The notes: generated from the sequence alone by a model not told the origin. A DNA stretch of 64,000 bases from Lunularia cruciata (GCA_948567375.1 OX419755.1:10421001-10485000), one strand, 5' to 3'; positions 23,599 to 35,418 are shown, numbered from the stretch's first letter. Program-made: numbers and translations.

Positions 23599-24260
23599 TC
23601 GTGCGTATATACATCGCTACACAACATACATCGCTGTCAACATCATACACTATAGAAGCACAACTCACACTTAAGTCATACATAGACTCTAAAGTGCCAC
23701 AATAATCAGATTGCTTAACACTTTCAACTCAACTCAACTCAGATCAGTACTTGATCTGTCACTCTATAAACTGCCAACAACTAGGCACTGATTACAGTCA
23801 AGCCACACCCACTCAAGCATAGAGAATCCAGGTGACGCTCGCCGGTCTCTGTCCACCATAGCCAGGAACTCGAAGGCTCAACATCAAAGAAGTGAGCTCT
23901 CTGGAGCTCACTTCGAAACTATACCTCCCTGGACTCGAGCTAGCACTGGAACCCTAACGGTCCCGCTGACGGCACACTTGACGGTGCAAACGGTGCAAAG
24001 TGATGGTGGGCCCTACCGTGAAGTCAGTACCCCAAACACCAAATCAGACTGTCGGACAGTAGTCCCTGAGAAACTACTAGAATAACTCTAACTACTATCA
24101 CTAGAACTCCAGTGTCCGAGCAGCTAGATGCAGAACTACAAATGGCGTGACAGTTTTCGTGCGTATATACATCGCTACACAACATACATCGTTGTCAATA
24201 TCATACACTATAGAATCACAACTCACACATAAGTCATACATAGACTCTAAAGTGCCACAA
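23599..24260 (-). repeat. 3' LTR region: 450-bp core flanked by a 104-bp direct repeat
   Basis: The core at 23703-24152 is a close match to 33053-33502, with both copies exactly 450 bp. On either side lies a repeat of about 104 bp (23599-23702 and 24157-24260) that starts TCGTGCGTATATACATCGCT and ends TAAAGTGCCACAA. The outer copy abuts the purine tract, the normal start point of a 3' LTR. The matching 104-bp unit is absent beside the 5' core, so the two ends are not symmetrical. Confidence 0.8.
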
Positions 24261-24428
24261 TTGCCCCCCTAGCTGGCGGTTAGGTCCCTCTAACTCCAGA
24301 TAGCCATCTACTCTAAGTATATGGTATACCCTCTAATGGGCAAAGATCAGGAGGCCGGGTGCTATGGAGCCCCATCATTAGTTGCATGTCTGCAATCTAT
24401 ACCATATAAAGAATGAACTAGCTACATG

Positions 24429-24569
24429 TCAAGTACATCTAGGACATAACCACTGTCCCCGAGGAACCACCGTGAGGGGAGGAGTCATACATGCCATATG
24501 CCATCCTCTCGAACAGCTATCACACTCTAACATAGTAGCAGCTTCACCAGAAGAGCCACATAACATACA
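24429..24569 (-). other. PHD zinc finger at the polyprotein C-terminus
   Basis: The last 46 residues fit the C4HC3 PHD pattern: CMLC, then ECDSC, GWHMAC with the metal-binding His and the conserved Trp two residues before the last pair (QWLCPRC). All eight ligands are present. PHD fingers read histone H3 tails. Here it occupies the place where chromoviruses carry a chromodomain, so by analogy it may steer integration toward particular chromatin. That role is inference. Confidence 0.9.
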
Positions 24570-27500
24570 CCTCAAGCCTGCACGTACAAGTGCCAAGCTT
24601 GGGTCCATAGTACTATCAATGTTTGGGAGGTGGCATGGCGCACAATTGCGCACATGATCCTTCCAAACAACACCATCACGTCCTTCTAACACAAGGACTC
24701 CAGATGGCAAAACCTCGCACACTCTCAAGATAGTGCGGCATGTAGAAACATCAAGTGTTGTCGGTGCTATCTGTTGTAGATATACATAGTCGCTTGGATG
24801 AAATCGACGGATCGAGGGTCTATAACCTCCTCCTTGAATGGTAGCATAGCATAAAGTATCTCTATGTTGAGCAATCACCAAGTTCTCAAAGGCCATCGGC
24901 ATCACTCTCCGAAAGATCTCTGCCCGCTGAGAACATGCGCTCATCCATACATCGGGGTCATCCAAGTCCAAAACTACAATAGCATCTCGACAAATGGCTG
25001 CAGGTAAATCTGGATCTTGTCCATAGAGTAGAAAGTATGGAGAGAAGGATGCTAAGGAGGCTTGCCCGCTGAACCAATAGCCCATGGCCAACCAAGGTAC
25101 CTGGAGATCCCAATCTCCCAAGTGGCCTCTCTGCAAACCATACTTTTGCAATCCTCTCTTCACCGTCTGAACCACTCTCTCTGCTAAGCCATCTGCCTCA
25201 GGGTGATCTTGGGATGTAGTACAATGATCAATCAAAGCCTTGTCACACAAGACTTGAAACTCTCCCAAGAACTCTGTACCCTGATCAGTCAAAACCTCAG
25301 CTGGTGCACCAAAATGACTAAGAACTCAATCCAGGAACGAGTAAGCTGTCCCTTCACTAGACTTGTCAAGAAGTGCCACCAACTCAATCCACTTGGAGAA
25401 GTGCTCCACCATCACCAAAACATACCGATGATGTCTCACAGTCAACGGTAAAGGTTCCGCAAAGTCCAAACTCCAACTGTAACCCAATCCCATGATATGT
25501 AATGGGTGTAACTGTGGCGTAGGAGCATTGAATGATGCTCTAACTCGGTCATAAACCACGCATCTGGCAACAAACTGCTGCACCTTGGTCTGCATACCGC
25601 ATCACCAATAATGACTCTGAAGTAAGCTATATGTATGCTTTACTCCAAAATGTCCTAGCTCCTCATGAGCATGACGGACCAACTGTGGTCTCTGTGATGG
25701 AAGTGGTACTACTCGCACTCTACCATCCTCCCATACCCGCAAAAGGTGTCTACCTTCCAATCTGAACCGTTTGGCTCGCTGAAGAACACGGTCTCTCTCC
25801 TTGGCCCCAACTGTACCACCCACAACACTAGTGCAAAGATAGTCCATCACTAAGACATCATCATGAATGTCTCGCTGAACTGTACCAATATCTTCACTCT
25901 CTGGATTTGTGACCTCAATAACTCCTCTTGTATGCGCTGAGAGAGATACCACCAAAGTCTCTGCAAATATACACAGAAAGGCTGATGCATGCCAACTTGG
26001 CACCATCTCCTCATCTATCTCACCATGCTAACGTGCTCCGGTCTGATCCTGCTGGCTGGGACATGGGTTTCTACTCAACCCATCTGCATCACGGTTCACC
26101 ACTCCAAGTCTATGAACAATTGTGAAATTATACTCCTGTAAAATCAGAGCCCATCGTGCAAGCTTCCCTGAAAGCTTGTCGGACTCCATCAACCACTTCA
26201 GCGGCTGATGATCAATGATGAGAGTGAAGGGGTTACCAAATAGGTAACATCGGAAATGTGCTACTGCCCAAACTGCTGCCAAGCACTCTCCCTCATATGA
26301 ACTATACTTTGCCTCCGCTGAATTGTTGGAGCGACTAGCATAGGCCACCACAAACTCCTTCTCCTCATCATCATGCTGGGTGAGCACCGCTCCAAGCCCC
26401 AACATACTCCAATCAGTGTGAACCTGAAATGGTCGTCCCTTGATCGGTCTCCTCAAAATAGGAGCAGATGTCAACCTATTCTTGAGCTCTACAAAAGCTC
26501 TCTCCTGCTCATCTCCCCAACACCACTCCTATGTAAGCTTGGTCAGCTTTGTCAAGGCCTTGGCAATGGCACTAAATCCTCTAACATAGCGGCGATAGAA
26601 GTTCACCAACCCAAGGAATGCTCACACTCTACTCACATCCATAGGCCAAGGAATACGTGCAATAGCCTCCACCTTGGTCTGCTGAACACCAAGTCCTTTG
26701 GGGGTAGATAGTGTGACCCAAATACTCAACCTGCTCGTGGAAGAACCTACACTTCCCACGATGTAATTTGAGTCCATGAGATCTCAACCTCTCAAACACC
26801 TCCAACAACTGTCTCTCATGCTCCTCCACAGTAGTGCTATAAACCAAAATGTCATCAATATAGCACCTAGCAAAATCCAATCCAGCTAGGATCCTATCCA
26901 TGACCCTCTGGAACTCAACGGGAGCGTTCTTCAACCCAAATGGTAAGAACCTCCACTGATATAACACATCCTTGCTGTGAGGATCAATAGCCCAAAATGC
27001 TATCTTGGACTTATCCTCCTCCCTGATTGGCAACTGATGATATCCCGCTCGAAGTACTGAAGATCCAAAGTACTGAAGACCTTTGCATGCCCAATCGCAT
27101 CAAAAAGGTCCTATGGTGTAGGCATGGCATACCGATCAGCCCTGGTCTATCGGTTGATAGGACGGTAATCTCCACACATCTGCCTATCTGTATAGTTGCC
27201 ATGCATATCCTTCTTGGTTGGCATCACTATCGCTGGTGCATACTCTCCACCAAACCAGCCTCAAAAAGGTCACTACTCCGGCTCTGAATCAATGTCCTCT
27301 CCATATCACTATATCAATAAGGACGTCGGAAAACTGGTGTGTCGCTAGTCAGCTCAATCGGTATACCAAGTCCCTTCAAAGCACCCAAATCCTTCATACT
27401 AAAGGCAAAACAACTCGTGTGACACCTCAAGAACCTCCAAACCCTCCGTCTTTCCTCTCCAGTAAGCTTGGGTCCAAGATCTGGCTCCCAAGTATCCTCT

Positions 27501-27849
27501 GTAACTGTAGTAGGAGTGGAAGACGTACTGACTGGCTGCTATACTGGGCCCTTGGGAGCAATAGTGTCATGCTCCCAACCACTAGAGGTCCCAACCTCTG
27601 TGTGAAAAACTCCCTCCACTCTGGCTGCAAGCTCCACACGTCCTCTGGCTGCATCCCATGTGGACCAAGGGTGTAATCCAAGTAGCCCACGCTCACCTGG
27701 ATGGACTCCAAGTAGACCACTCTCCCTAGTAGCTACTGGATGTGTCCCAAGAATACCATGTCTACTCGGTCTATCGCCCCCAGCATGTGCTTGAATCGTC
27801 TCGATAGGCACAGGGCTCACAAGTGTCCAAGTGGTGATGCCTATCAAGC

Positions 27850-28830
27850 GCATCCTATGCTGCTCTGCCAAGCCAAGGCTCACAATCCAGGTCAAACAGT
27901 TCAGGTCCATAGCCTGACCTAACACCTGACGCCTAGATGCCTCTGACACTGCTAGAACAGCGGTAATACCGGTGCAAGAACCCATTGCCCGCTCTCTCTC
28001 ATCAGCATTGGGCTCCACCAACTACTATAACTGTGAGTCCCAAACAAGTCCAGGTCCTCCCTCTCAAAAAGCATGAGAGCTTGGGAAACTCATGAGTGTG
28101 GGAAATGCAGCTCTAGGCTGTCCAACTAGGTTCACCACTGCCATAGGTGACCTATCAGCCACTACCACTGTCTGAGACTGACGCCCAGCATCCAAGATAT
28201 CATCAACAAGAATGTGGTCTAGTTGCTAAATCCCATCATAACTACGTTGTAGAACCTCTCTGGGTAAGAGGTTCGTCCACCAAAGACAAAGACGATGAGC
28301 CCGTGATCCCACTCTGGCTGCATCTAACAATACAGCAAGTCCCATCCAAGAATGGACCTGATGTGTACTCGCCACCACTCTAGTGCGAGAATCACCCATC
28401 AAAGGAACGTTCTCCAAAAGGTAAGCTGGAGAAATAGACTATGAACCTGGAGATGTCGTAGTATCCGTAACATCTCCCAAAACACACCCAAACGAGGATC
28501 CTGAAGACCCAAACCGCGGCCCGCACGTGTATGTCCCTGACATGGCCATCCAGAAATCACCAAGTGAATAGGCCCATGTCTTTCTAGGTCATGCGCCCCC
28601 AATAAGGAAATGTCTCCTAGTAAGGCCTTTTGGTAACCTCTGACTGCTGACATCGGTAATAACTCCGGATACCGATAAGCCAAGTGTGCCACATGATGTA
28701 GAGAGACTTGCCTAGCAGTCTCATCTCTCTCTACATACAAGTACCTCTGTACTTGGATACCTGCCTGTAACACCGCAGCTAGTCCGGTGCTGATCCAACC
28801 AAACAACTCTAATAGACATATCTCCTCTAC
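27850..28830 (-). other. Cytosine-5 DNA methyltransferase domain (DNMT3/DRM-like) inside the polyprotein
   Basis: Seen in order on the minus strand: motif I LLELFGWISTGLAAV (about 28818), followed by GIQVQRYLYVE, which resembles the DNMT3 motif I/II region; motif IV SGWPCQGHTRAG with the catalytic Pro-Cys (Cys codon near 28540); after a frameshift near 28430, motif VI LLENVPLMGDS (about 28415); a motif VIII-like SRAHRLCLWWTNL (about 28306), comparable to AHRARYFWGNL of DNMT3; ADERERAMG (about 28000), comparable to the block before motif X; and GQAMDLN (about 27919) as a motif X-like end. The family transfers methyl groups from S-adenosylmethionine to cytosine C5. In-frame stops (TGA where CGA is expected, TAG where CAG is expected) and the frameshift inactivate this copy. 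Confidence 0.88.
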
Positions 28831-31727
28831 TGGATACTGCCAAGCAATGAGTGTGGTATCCAGAGGTGTCAAAGCAATCGCCTCTGGAGGCTCATCCTCA
28901 CACTCATCCCCTGATGGTACGAAGGCTCCACTCCAAGCCTGTTGCACCAACTGATCTGCATGATGCTGCAATGCCTCCTCTGAACTCCACAATGGAACAT
29001 CCAAGGTGGATGGAACAATCCCACTTGTACTCCAAAGCCGAGTGATCTCCTCTGGTACTGGAGTATCCTCTACATGGGCGTTCCCCTCCAACAAGTCACC
29101 AGGCCAAGTAACTGCACCGCTGAAAGCCAAAACTGATGCTGCCATGGTCCCGGACTGTAGTGAGCCAAGACTGCCATTACTGAAGCGTACTGGTAGGCGA
29201 CATACCCGTCCCTCACCAGACTGCCAACCAGGTCTATAAGAGGTTGTCTCCTCCCAATAAGCAATGTTGAAACCCATGGGGTATAACACTGTCCCCCAAC
29301 TAGCACATCATATGACTCAGCTATCGTCGCAATAGCCTAAGCTCTCACCACCGAGCTATCAGTCGGATGACCAGGCTGAACCTGGACAACAAGCTCTCCA
29401 CATGTGATGTACTGTGTCGAACCACCACCAAGAGATGTCTGGATCTGAAATGGACACCTCTCCACATCGGTCTTTCGTAACTCCAGACCAACAACTACAA
29501 CCTTCTCCAACATAAGGGGTTGCACACCAGAGTCTAACAAGACTCTCTGTGGTGTATAGACCTTCCCTGAAGGTCCCACCAAACGAAAGATCCTCCTCTG
29601 GTTATCCAATAGGACGACACCAGGTGTAAACCGCTCTCTCTCAAAGGCCGGTCTAGCTGGCAACTCCTCCAGTCTAGCCGCTGCTGCCTGCCATAAACCA
29701 CTGGTCGCTGAACGGATCCCATGCTCCTCAACCAAGTCAGCTCCACTACCAACCACCTCTGCTCTAGTAGTAGGAACTGCACCATCCCTACTCTCACACA
29801 ACGTGGCAGCCAACTAGAATACTGGGGCTGGGTCAACTCCCAATGTAAACATGTCACTGGCTAAAAATAAAGGATGCCGCATAATCAGCTGAGCCGCCCC
29901 CAACATCATGCTAGACTCAGTTTGTGTAGTAGCAGGTGGCTGACTAGCAGGTACTCCATCAGCTACTCCATCACCACCTACCACACCTGCACTAGGATGT
30001 CTAGGAACCATGGATGTTGTCTGCAATGCCTCAGATAGCGTGAAAGACTGGGGAAGTCTGACCTGTCTCCCAACCTCTCCTCTCTGTGGGTCCAACTCCA
30101 CTGATGCTCCTCTAGGCTCTGGAGCATGTACTGCACTCCTAGTCATTGCTGTAGATGCATCCACCTGTGCTGCTCCACACATGAAGTCCAAAGCATCTCT
30201 ATCACCAGCATATGAGGTAGAAGCCTCAACACCCAAATCTGATCTCCTCTGAGCAATAGCCATACTAGCCAATCTCTGCTCCAACTGCTCAATCCGAGTA
30301 GCCATAGCTGTGTCAGAAGTAAGGGCAAGTACTGCACCCCTACTAGGTGTAGATCCTCTACCACCACCTCTACCACCTCGTCCTCCACGAACTGGAGCTC
30401 CTCTACTACTTGCCATAGCAGCCCTACCACTCCGTAACTCTGGGTGTAGGTCAAAACACCGGTCACTAGTGTGACCAAATCTGTGGCAGTGCTCACACTG
30501 CCTCTGTGCTGGCTGTGATGCACCAGAGGTATCAGGTCCGCTGCCCTGAGTACACTCTCTCCTATGGTGAGGTCCACCACAAGTCCAACAAGCAACACCA
30601 CCACTCATTGGCTGCTGCTGACCCGAAAATGAGGGTAAGGGTCTAACTCCACTAGGCCCTCCACTCGCTCCATAGGATTTGGGTTGTCCACCCTGTCCTC
30701 AAAAACCAACTGGGCGTGGTGCACTCTGCTGCACTCTAGAAGAAGTCAGAACCGTGGATGAGGTCTCTCTACCAAATCCAGATGTCACCACTCTCTCCTC
30801 CACCATGTTGAGCTCAATACACTCAGCCAAACCAAAGACTACTGCCAAAGTGGGCAAAGTAGCCTGCAACAACGTAGCATCGCGAACTCTACGTCGCAAC
30901 TCCCTGTCCAGTATCCCATACCAAAATTGGACTGCCTGGGCCTCAGTAACTCCCTGAGTGAAACTGATCAGCCGCCTCATGCGAGTGTATGCCTCATGTA
31001 GGCTCTCTCCAGTCTTCTGCTGGAACTCCTGCAAGCTCCTCAACTTGTCAGTCCGCACTCCCTAGTAGTTCTGCCTCAAACACAGGAAGAACTCCACCAT
31101 GGGATTAAACCCCGGTACTACACCACCTCCTGCAGCGGTGCCTCTATTCATAGTAGCACTATCTCTAGCTAGTGCACCTCCACTAGCTCCACCAAAACTA
31201 CTCGAGCTAGAACTCGTGGGTACAGCCGATCTTCTCCTGGACACCGAGCCTGAAGTGATGGAAACATAGTGTAGAGACCAATACTGTCTCCATAACTCAA
31301 TCTCCTCCAAATGAGCTCTCTTGAACTCATGGTAGTCATCCATTGGCGGACCCTCCAGATGCTGAAACAACCCCTTCCATGCCATGAAGGGTGTGAACAA
31401 AGTCGGGTTCCGCATCTGCTGCAGATCACACCAACTATCAAACTCCTGGATGAAGTCATCCAACTCAATGGTACCCACTGTACCAGAGTAACGTCTAGGG
31501 CCTTTGGAGGCCCCATAAATCTTGTCCATGTCCCACAACAACGGTGCGGACACACCAAGTGCACTCTCAACTGAATCAGCTCCTATGTCGAACTCCAACT
31601 CAAAGTCAATCTCCTCCCTCACTGGGACTTGAGATACATGCTGATACCGAGCACCACTCCGAGTAAACCCACTGCGTACTGCAGGGCTAACTCCTCTGGA
31701 ATCTCCAAAGAACTCCGTCGTGACCAT

Positions 31728-33050
31728 GTAACTGCAACAGCAAACCCGAACCACCAACTGCAACCGCAGGTCGCAACCGCAAGTGCCCCACCAAGTGCCA
31801 ACACCACCACGTGCCAACACCAACTAGACACCACCCACTAATGTAACTCTAACCGAGATAACTACACTAGGGGAAGGGCAACCTGTAACCTGCCATCATA
31901 ACACGCACTCTCACGGTCTGCAGGTCATCACTTCCTGCCTCACCGGAGAGAAACAAAGGTAGTCTGACTAGTCATCACTCCAGCCTCACCACCGAGAGCA
32001 CACCAGAGCACCAACGCTCAAAAGTCAAGGCACCTCACACAAACATGGTGCACAAACAGGAAGCAGAGAATGGAGGGGATCCAATCACAAGAAATCTAAA
32101 CAAAAACTCTCCATCTCATAACACAACACCGGACTGACTCTGCCACCATTTGGCATTTGACATAAGAGCGGTTTGTATTTAAGTCCTAAGCTACTAGGAT
32201 CACCAAGAATGGGATCAAACTGCCTCTCCTAGCCAAAGCTACATGTGTATAGATAACAGTGGCGCAGTCACTAGGACAACAAGTGAGGGTGGACCAGTTA
32301 GCTAGGGCACCAGTCTAGGAACAAGAGATCTAGGGGTCAAAACCTATTGCGCACAATCTAGCAAGAAAGGCAGATTTTGTCAACCAATGACCAAGATCTA
32401 CTCTAAACTAGCTAGCCTCACGCTAGCAAGCTGGCTTGCTGGCCCTTCTAGGCCTTCGTAGCCTCTCATAGCCCACAGCCCTATGCCTTGAAGCCTCGAA
32501 ACGCCAAAATTCAGCCAAATGAGGCCTTTCTTGTTGCCACTTTGAAACCTCCTCCAAAATTGGCGAAACTTCTCCAAATTTGAGAAAGTCCTCCAAACTA
32601 GCAAACTCCTCCAAATCTGGCCAAACAACGAAAACTCCTCCAAATCTGACGTAAAACCTAAAGATGGCTATCCGCCAAATCCCCTGCTAACTTTCCACTT
32701 GAGCCAAATTGACAAAACAGGTTTTTCCAAATCACAATTTCATGAGAAGAGCTTCCCAACTCCACCTTCAATTTCACTTTCTGAGCCCAACTCGCAGCAA
32801 ATTGGTCCTTCCTTCACCTCCTGAGCTCAAAATCACAACATTGCTCAAAAATTGCTCCTTCTTTGCTCAAAATTTGGCCAGTGCTTCCGCACACAACCGC
32901 CTAACTGCCAAATCTTAATCACTTGAACGAGCTTCTGCACACTAGGGAAACACAGAACTTGAGTCAAGCTACCACGATCCACCGAGCTTGGAGATACCAC
33001 CAACACTCAACGTTCCTGCACTTGATTTCCCCCTAACTTCACTTCTCTAA
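31728..33050 (-). other. Untranslated leader (or extended LTR) of the methyltransferase element
   Basis: No ORF with motifs is visible. A direct repeat of CTCCAAA-type words (about 32560-32650) encodes low-complexity EEF/FG peptides in two frames. I treat the 32398-32643 frames as artefacts of this. A TATA-like site and a possible primer-binding site lie near 32140-32180. Confidence 0.5.
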
Positions 33051-33502
33051 TGTAATCAGATTGCTTAACACTTTCAACTCAACTCAACTCAGATCAATAC
33101 TTGATCTGTCACTCTATAAACTGCCAACAACTGGGCACTGATTACAGTCAAGCCACACCCATTCAAGCATAGAGAATCCAGGTGACACTCGCCGACCTCT
33201 GTCCACCATAGCCAGGAACTCGAAGGCTCAACATTAGAGAAGTGAGCTCTCTAGAGCTCACTTCAAAACTATACCTCCCTGGACTCGAGCTAGCACTGGA
33301 ACCCTAACGGTCCCGCTGACGGCACACACGACGGTGCGAACGGTGCAAAGTGACGGTGGGCCCCACCGTGAAGTTAGTACCCCAAACACCAAATCAGACT
33401 GTCGGAAAGTAGTCCCTGAGAAACTACTAGAATAACTCTAACTACTATCACTAGAACTCCAGTGTCCGAGCAGCTAGATGCAGAACTACAAATGGCGTGA
33501 CA
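33051..33502 (-). repeat. 5' LTR core of the methyltransferase element
   Basis: On the minus strand this runs from TGTCACGCC to CTGATTACA, with TG...CA ends, and closely matches 23703-24152. The following minus-strand sequence to about 32160 is unmatched at the other end. It includes a TATA-like TTAAATACAAACC near 32168-32180 and GGTGGCAGAGTC (near 32138-32149), which resembles a primer-binding site and might mark the true end of a longer 5' LTR. Confidence 0.8.
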
Positions 33503-33700
33503 ACCAACAAGAGGAATTATTTGAAAGAAAGAATTCAAATGGCAAGCAATATTGAATTTGTGTGCAAGTCTTTTTGGTGGTTGATCTTCTTGCTTTTAAA
33601 CAACTTGTGAGGACGGACATGAACCAATTTATTGAATTTGCTCAAAGTACATGATGACTTCAAAAGAAAGAAACAATCTAGAAGATACCAAACATCTTGA
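33503..33700. other. Flank between two repeats
   Basis: A short stretch with no coding signal. It begins with ACCAACAAG, the right flank of the methyltransferase element. Confidence 0.4.
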
Positions 33701-33702
33701 TG

Positions 33703-34350
33703 TGTAATACCAAGAGCTAGCCATATGATCTAGATGTGAAATTTGGTTTGGTAACCTCTGGAATGATGTTATACATGATGGTCAAAATAGATCAGATAGA
33801 ATTATCACCAAAAGAGTACTTCTACTAATAGGGCAAAAATCAAAATAGACTTGAAAACCTTAGAACCAATAGCTAGACATTTGATTTAAAGGTGAGAATT
33901 GGTTTGGTAAAATCTGGAAGGATGTTACACATGATGGAATAAACAGATCAAAAAGAGATATCACCAAAAAGGGACTTCTAATAATAGATTAGGAATCAAA
34001 AAATGCCTGAAATCTTTGAGGGCAATATCTGAGGCCTAAGCGGATGAATTAGGCCTCAAAAATAATTCTGAGATTCCTATAAAAAGATTCTCTAAAAGAT
34101 TCCCTCTGGTCAAAGCTTGTTTGACTAACCAGATAGGACCATGACTAACATGTCACCCATCCAAGTAAGTAATCCAAGAGTGGAGCTTGCTAACATGTCA
34201 CCTATCTATGTGCCTAATCCTATGGTGGAGATTCCTTGGAGTAGATCCTCTTTGTCTATATAATAAAGAGAAGGTTCTCCTTTTGGGCATCGGAGTTTGA
34301 GTGTGAAAGTGTGTGTTTCTCTTCAGATCTCCTATCCTTAGAGTATTACA
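33703..34350 (+). repeat. Solo-LTR-like repeat, plus copy
   Basis: It begins TGTAATACCAAGAGCTAGCC and ends GAGTATTACA, with an internal TATATAATAAAGAGAAGG that would serve as a TATA/R region. It is a diverged inverse match of 56547-57346: shared words include CCCTCTGGTCAAAGCTTGTT and CATCCAAGTAAGTAATCCAA. No internal retroelement domain follows, so it is probably a solo LTR or a short non-autonomous unit. Confidence 0.7.
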
Positions 34351-35200
34351 CTATGACTACAAGTAGCATTGATATTAGATCATTTTATGCATAATGGAAG
34401 CGGAGTTTGTTTTGCATGAGGAATGAACTTAAAAGGGAATTAATGTAGTTCCACATTGATGTTTACTAAGAGAGTAATCAATTTTATATTATCCATTTTG
34501 AAAAATGAAGTGCAATGGCAAAAGATTGAGGAGAGAGCCAAATTATTGAGTGGTTTGCACAAAAAAATTTCTAATGGATGGAACTTTATTTCCTCTATTG
34601 CAAAGGCCTACCATTGATGGGGAAGTTACTTTAGCACCAAATTATCCACTATGTTGGAGGTAAAATACTCACTATTTTCTTGCTCATTATTCCTCAATCT
34701 TTGCTTATCTTTGCTTGATTTCTATTGTGTATTGAAATAGATGGTGGCTACCATATGTGTGTTTGGGCACAAGAATACTCGACAACTTGTGTGCTAGTGT
34801 TGGGCCTAGATAAACCAGGATGTTGATAGTCGTATTGTTTACTAGAAACTCAGTCGTGAATGCACCAAATTCCTCATTTTTGTTTTTGTTTTGGAGTACT
34901 CTTCATACCAAAGTGTTTGTTTCCTTTTCTTTGAAGTTGAAATGGTCAACATGCCCAATAATCCACCCCGAAGGAACGAGAAGAAAGGATTACAAGTGCA
35001 ACAAACCATGCAAATAAAAAGGAAGAGTCCAAGACTCAATGAAAAGGAGCAAATAAGCAAAGAGAAGAACATGCGTATGCATAGTTGGAATAAAGAACAA
35101 AGCACTATGTAGAGTAACCTACACTAGAAATATGTAAAATGAATGATACAAGAACTTGTAATTGAACAATGTGATATAGATCCTCCCAGGGTATGTCAGG
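34351..35200. other. Decayed sequence, no supportable gene
   Basis: Small frames near 34820-35112 are open on both strands for under 90 codons and carry no motif. Lys/Glu-rich low complexity explains the plus-strand frame. Confidence 0.4.
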
Positions 35201-35212
35201 CAAATGTGAGGA

Positions 35213-35418
35213 GAGTGCAATCAATGGAACAAGAGCACCCACTAATAATGTTTATTAGACTCAAAGCTTGTGATCTTTGTAAATATGACTAAATTGAATT
35301 TGTAGACTAGCACCATAAGTATAAAAATTATAGAAAAGTTAGTATATCTTGTGATAAATTTGAGTCTTCATCACTATGCATCACTAGTAGGTGCTCACAT
35401 TCCATTGATTGCACTCTA
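35213..35418. repeat. Inverted repeat (small fold-back)
   Basis: GAGTGCAATCAATGGA near 35215 is the reverse complement of TCCATTGATTGCACTC at 35400-35415, and GAGCACCC / GGTGCTC extends the pairing inward. A second short palindromic pair, CATCACTAGT / ACTAGTGATG, lies beside the right arm. Confidence 0.65.

Larger units (their letters stand above)
24429..31727 (-). pseudogene. Gag-Pol polyprotein with MTase and PHD domains, stops and frameshifts
   Basis: The start is at ATG 31727 (MVTTEFFGDS). Gag runs to about 30600 in one frame, broken only by single stops at 31062 and 30699. Two CCHC knuckles follow (about 30590 and 30497; the second, CEHCHRFGHTSDRC, is perfect CX2CX4HX4C). Retropepsin has LLDSG near 29534 and continues, after a frameshift near 29290, into the conserved YPMGF..AYWEE..SYRPGW block. 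The methyltransferase follows (28820-27880). RT is at about 27430-26630 with an intact YIDDIL box. RNase H is at 26474-26028. Integrase has a zinc-binding domain near 25650 (one Cys changed to Tyr) and Asp, Asp and Glu positions readable to about 25180. The C-terminus is a PHD finger. Compared with ordinary Ty3/gypsy elements the polyprotein is several hundred residues longer because of the MTase insertion. Confidence 0.9.
23597..33502 (-). mobile_element. Ty3/gypsy retrotransposon encoding a DNA methyltransferase and a PHD finger
   Basis: Reading on the minus strand: a 450-bp LTR core (33502-33053, starts TGTCACGCC), an untranslated leader to about 31730, Gag with two CCHC knuckles, retropepsin, a cytosine-5 methyltransferase, RT, RNase H, integrase, a PHD finger, a purine tract (about 24262-24268) and the second copy of the 450-bp core (24152-23703). 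Immediately outside the ends, the minus strand reads ...TGGT|TGTCACG at the 5' side and ...CGACA|TGGT at the 3' side, compatible with a 4-bp target duplication. The 3' LTR is unusual, being flanked by a ~104-bp direct repeat. The polyprotein has several stops and at least two frameshifts, so this copy is dead. Confidence 0.9.

Noticed and set aside
32398-32643. Minus-strand frames rich in Glu/Phe within the retroelement leader
   Set aside because: Low-complexity CTCCAAA-type repeats; position is the untranslated leader of the methyltransferase element.
23597-33502. Methyltransferase segment as a host DNMT gene
   Set aside because: It is flanked on both sides, in the same orientation, by retropepsin and RT of one polyprotein, has no introns and lies between LTR repeats.
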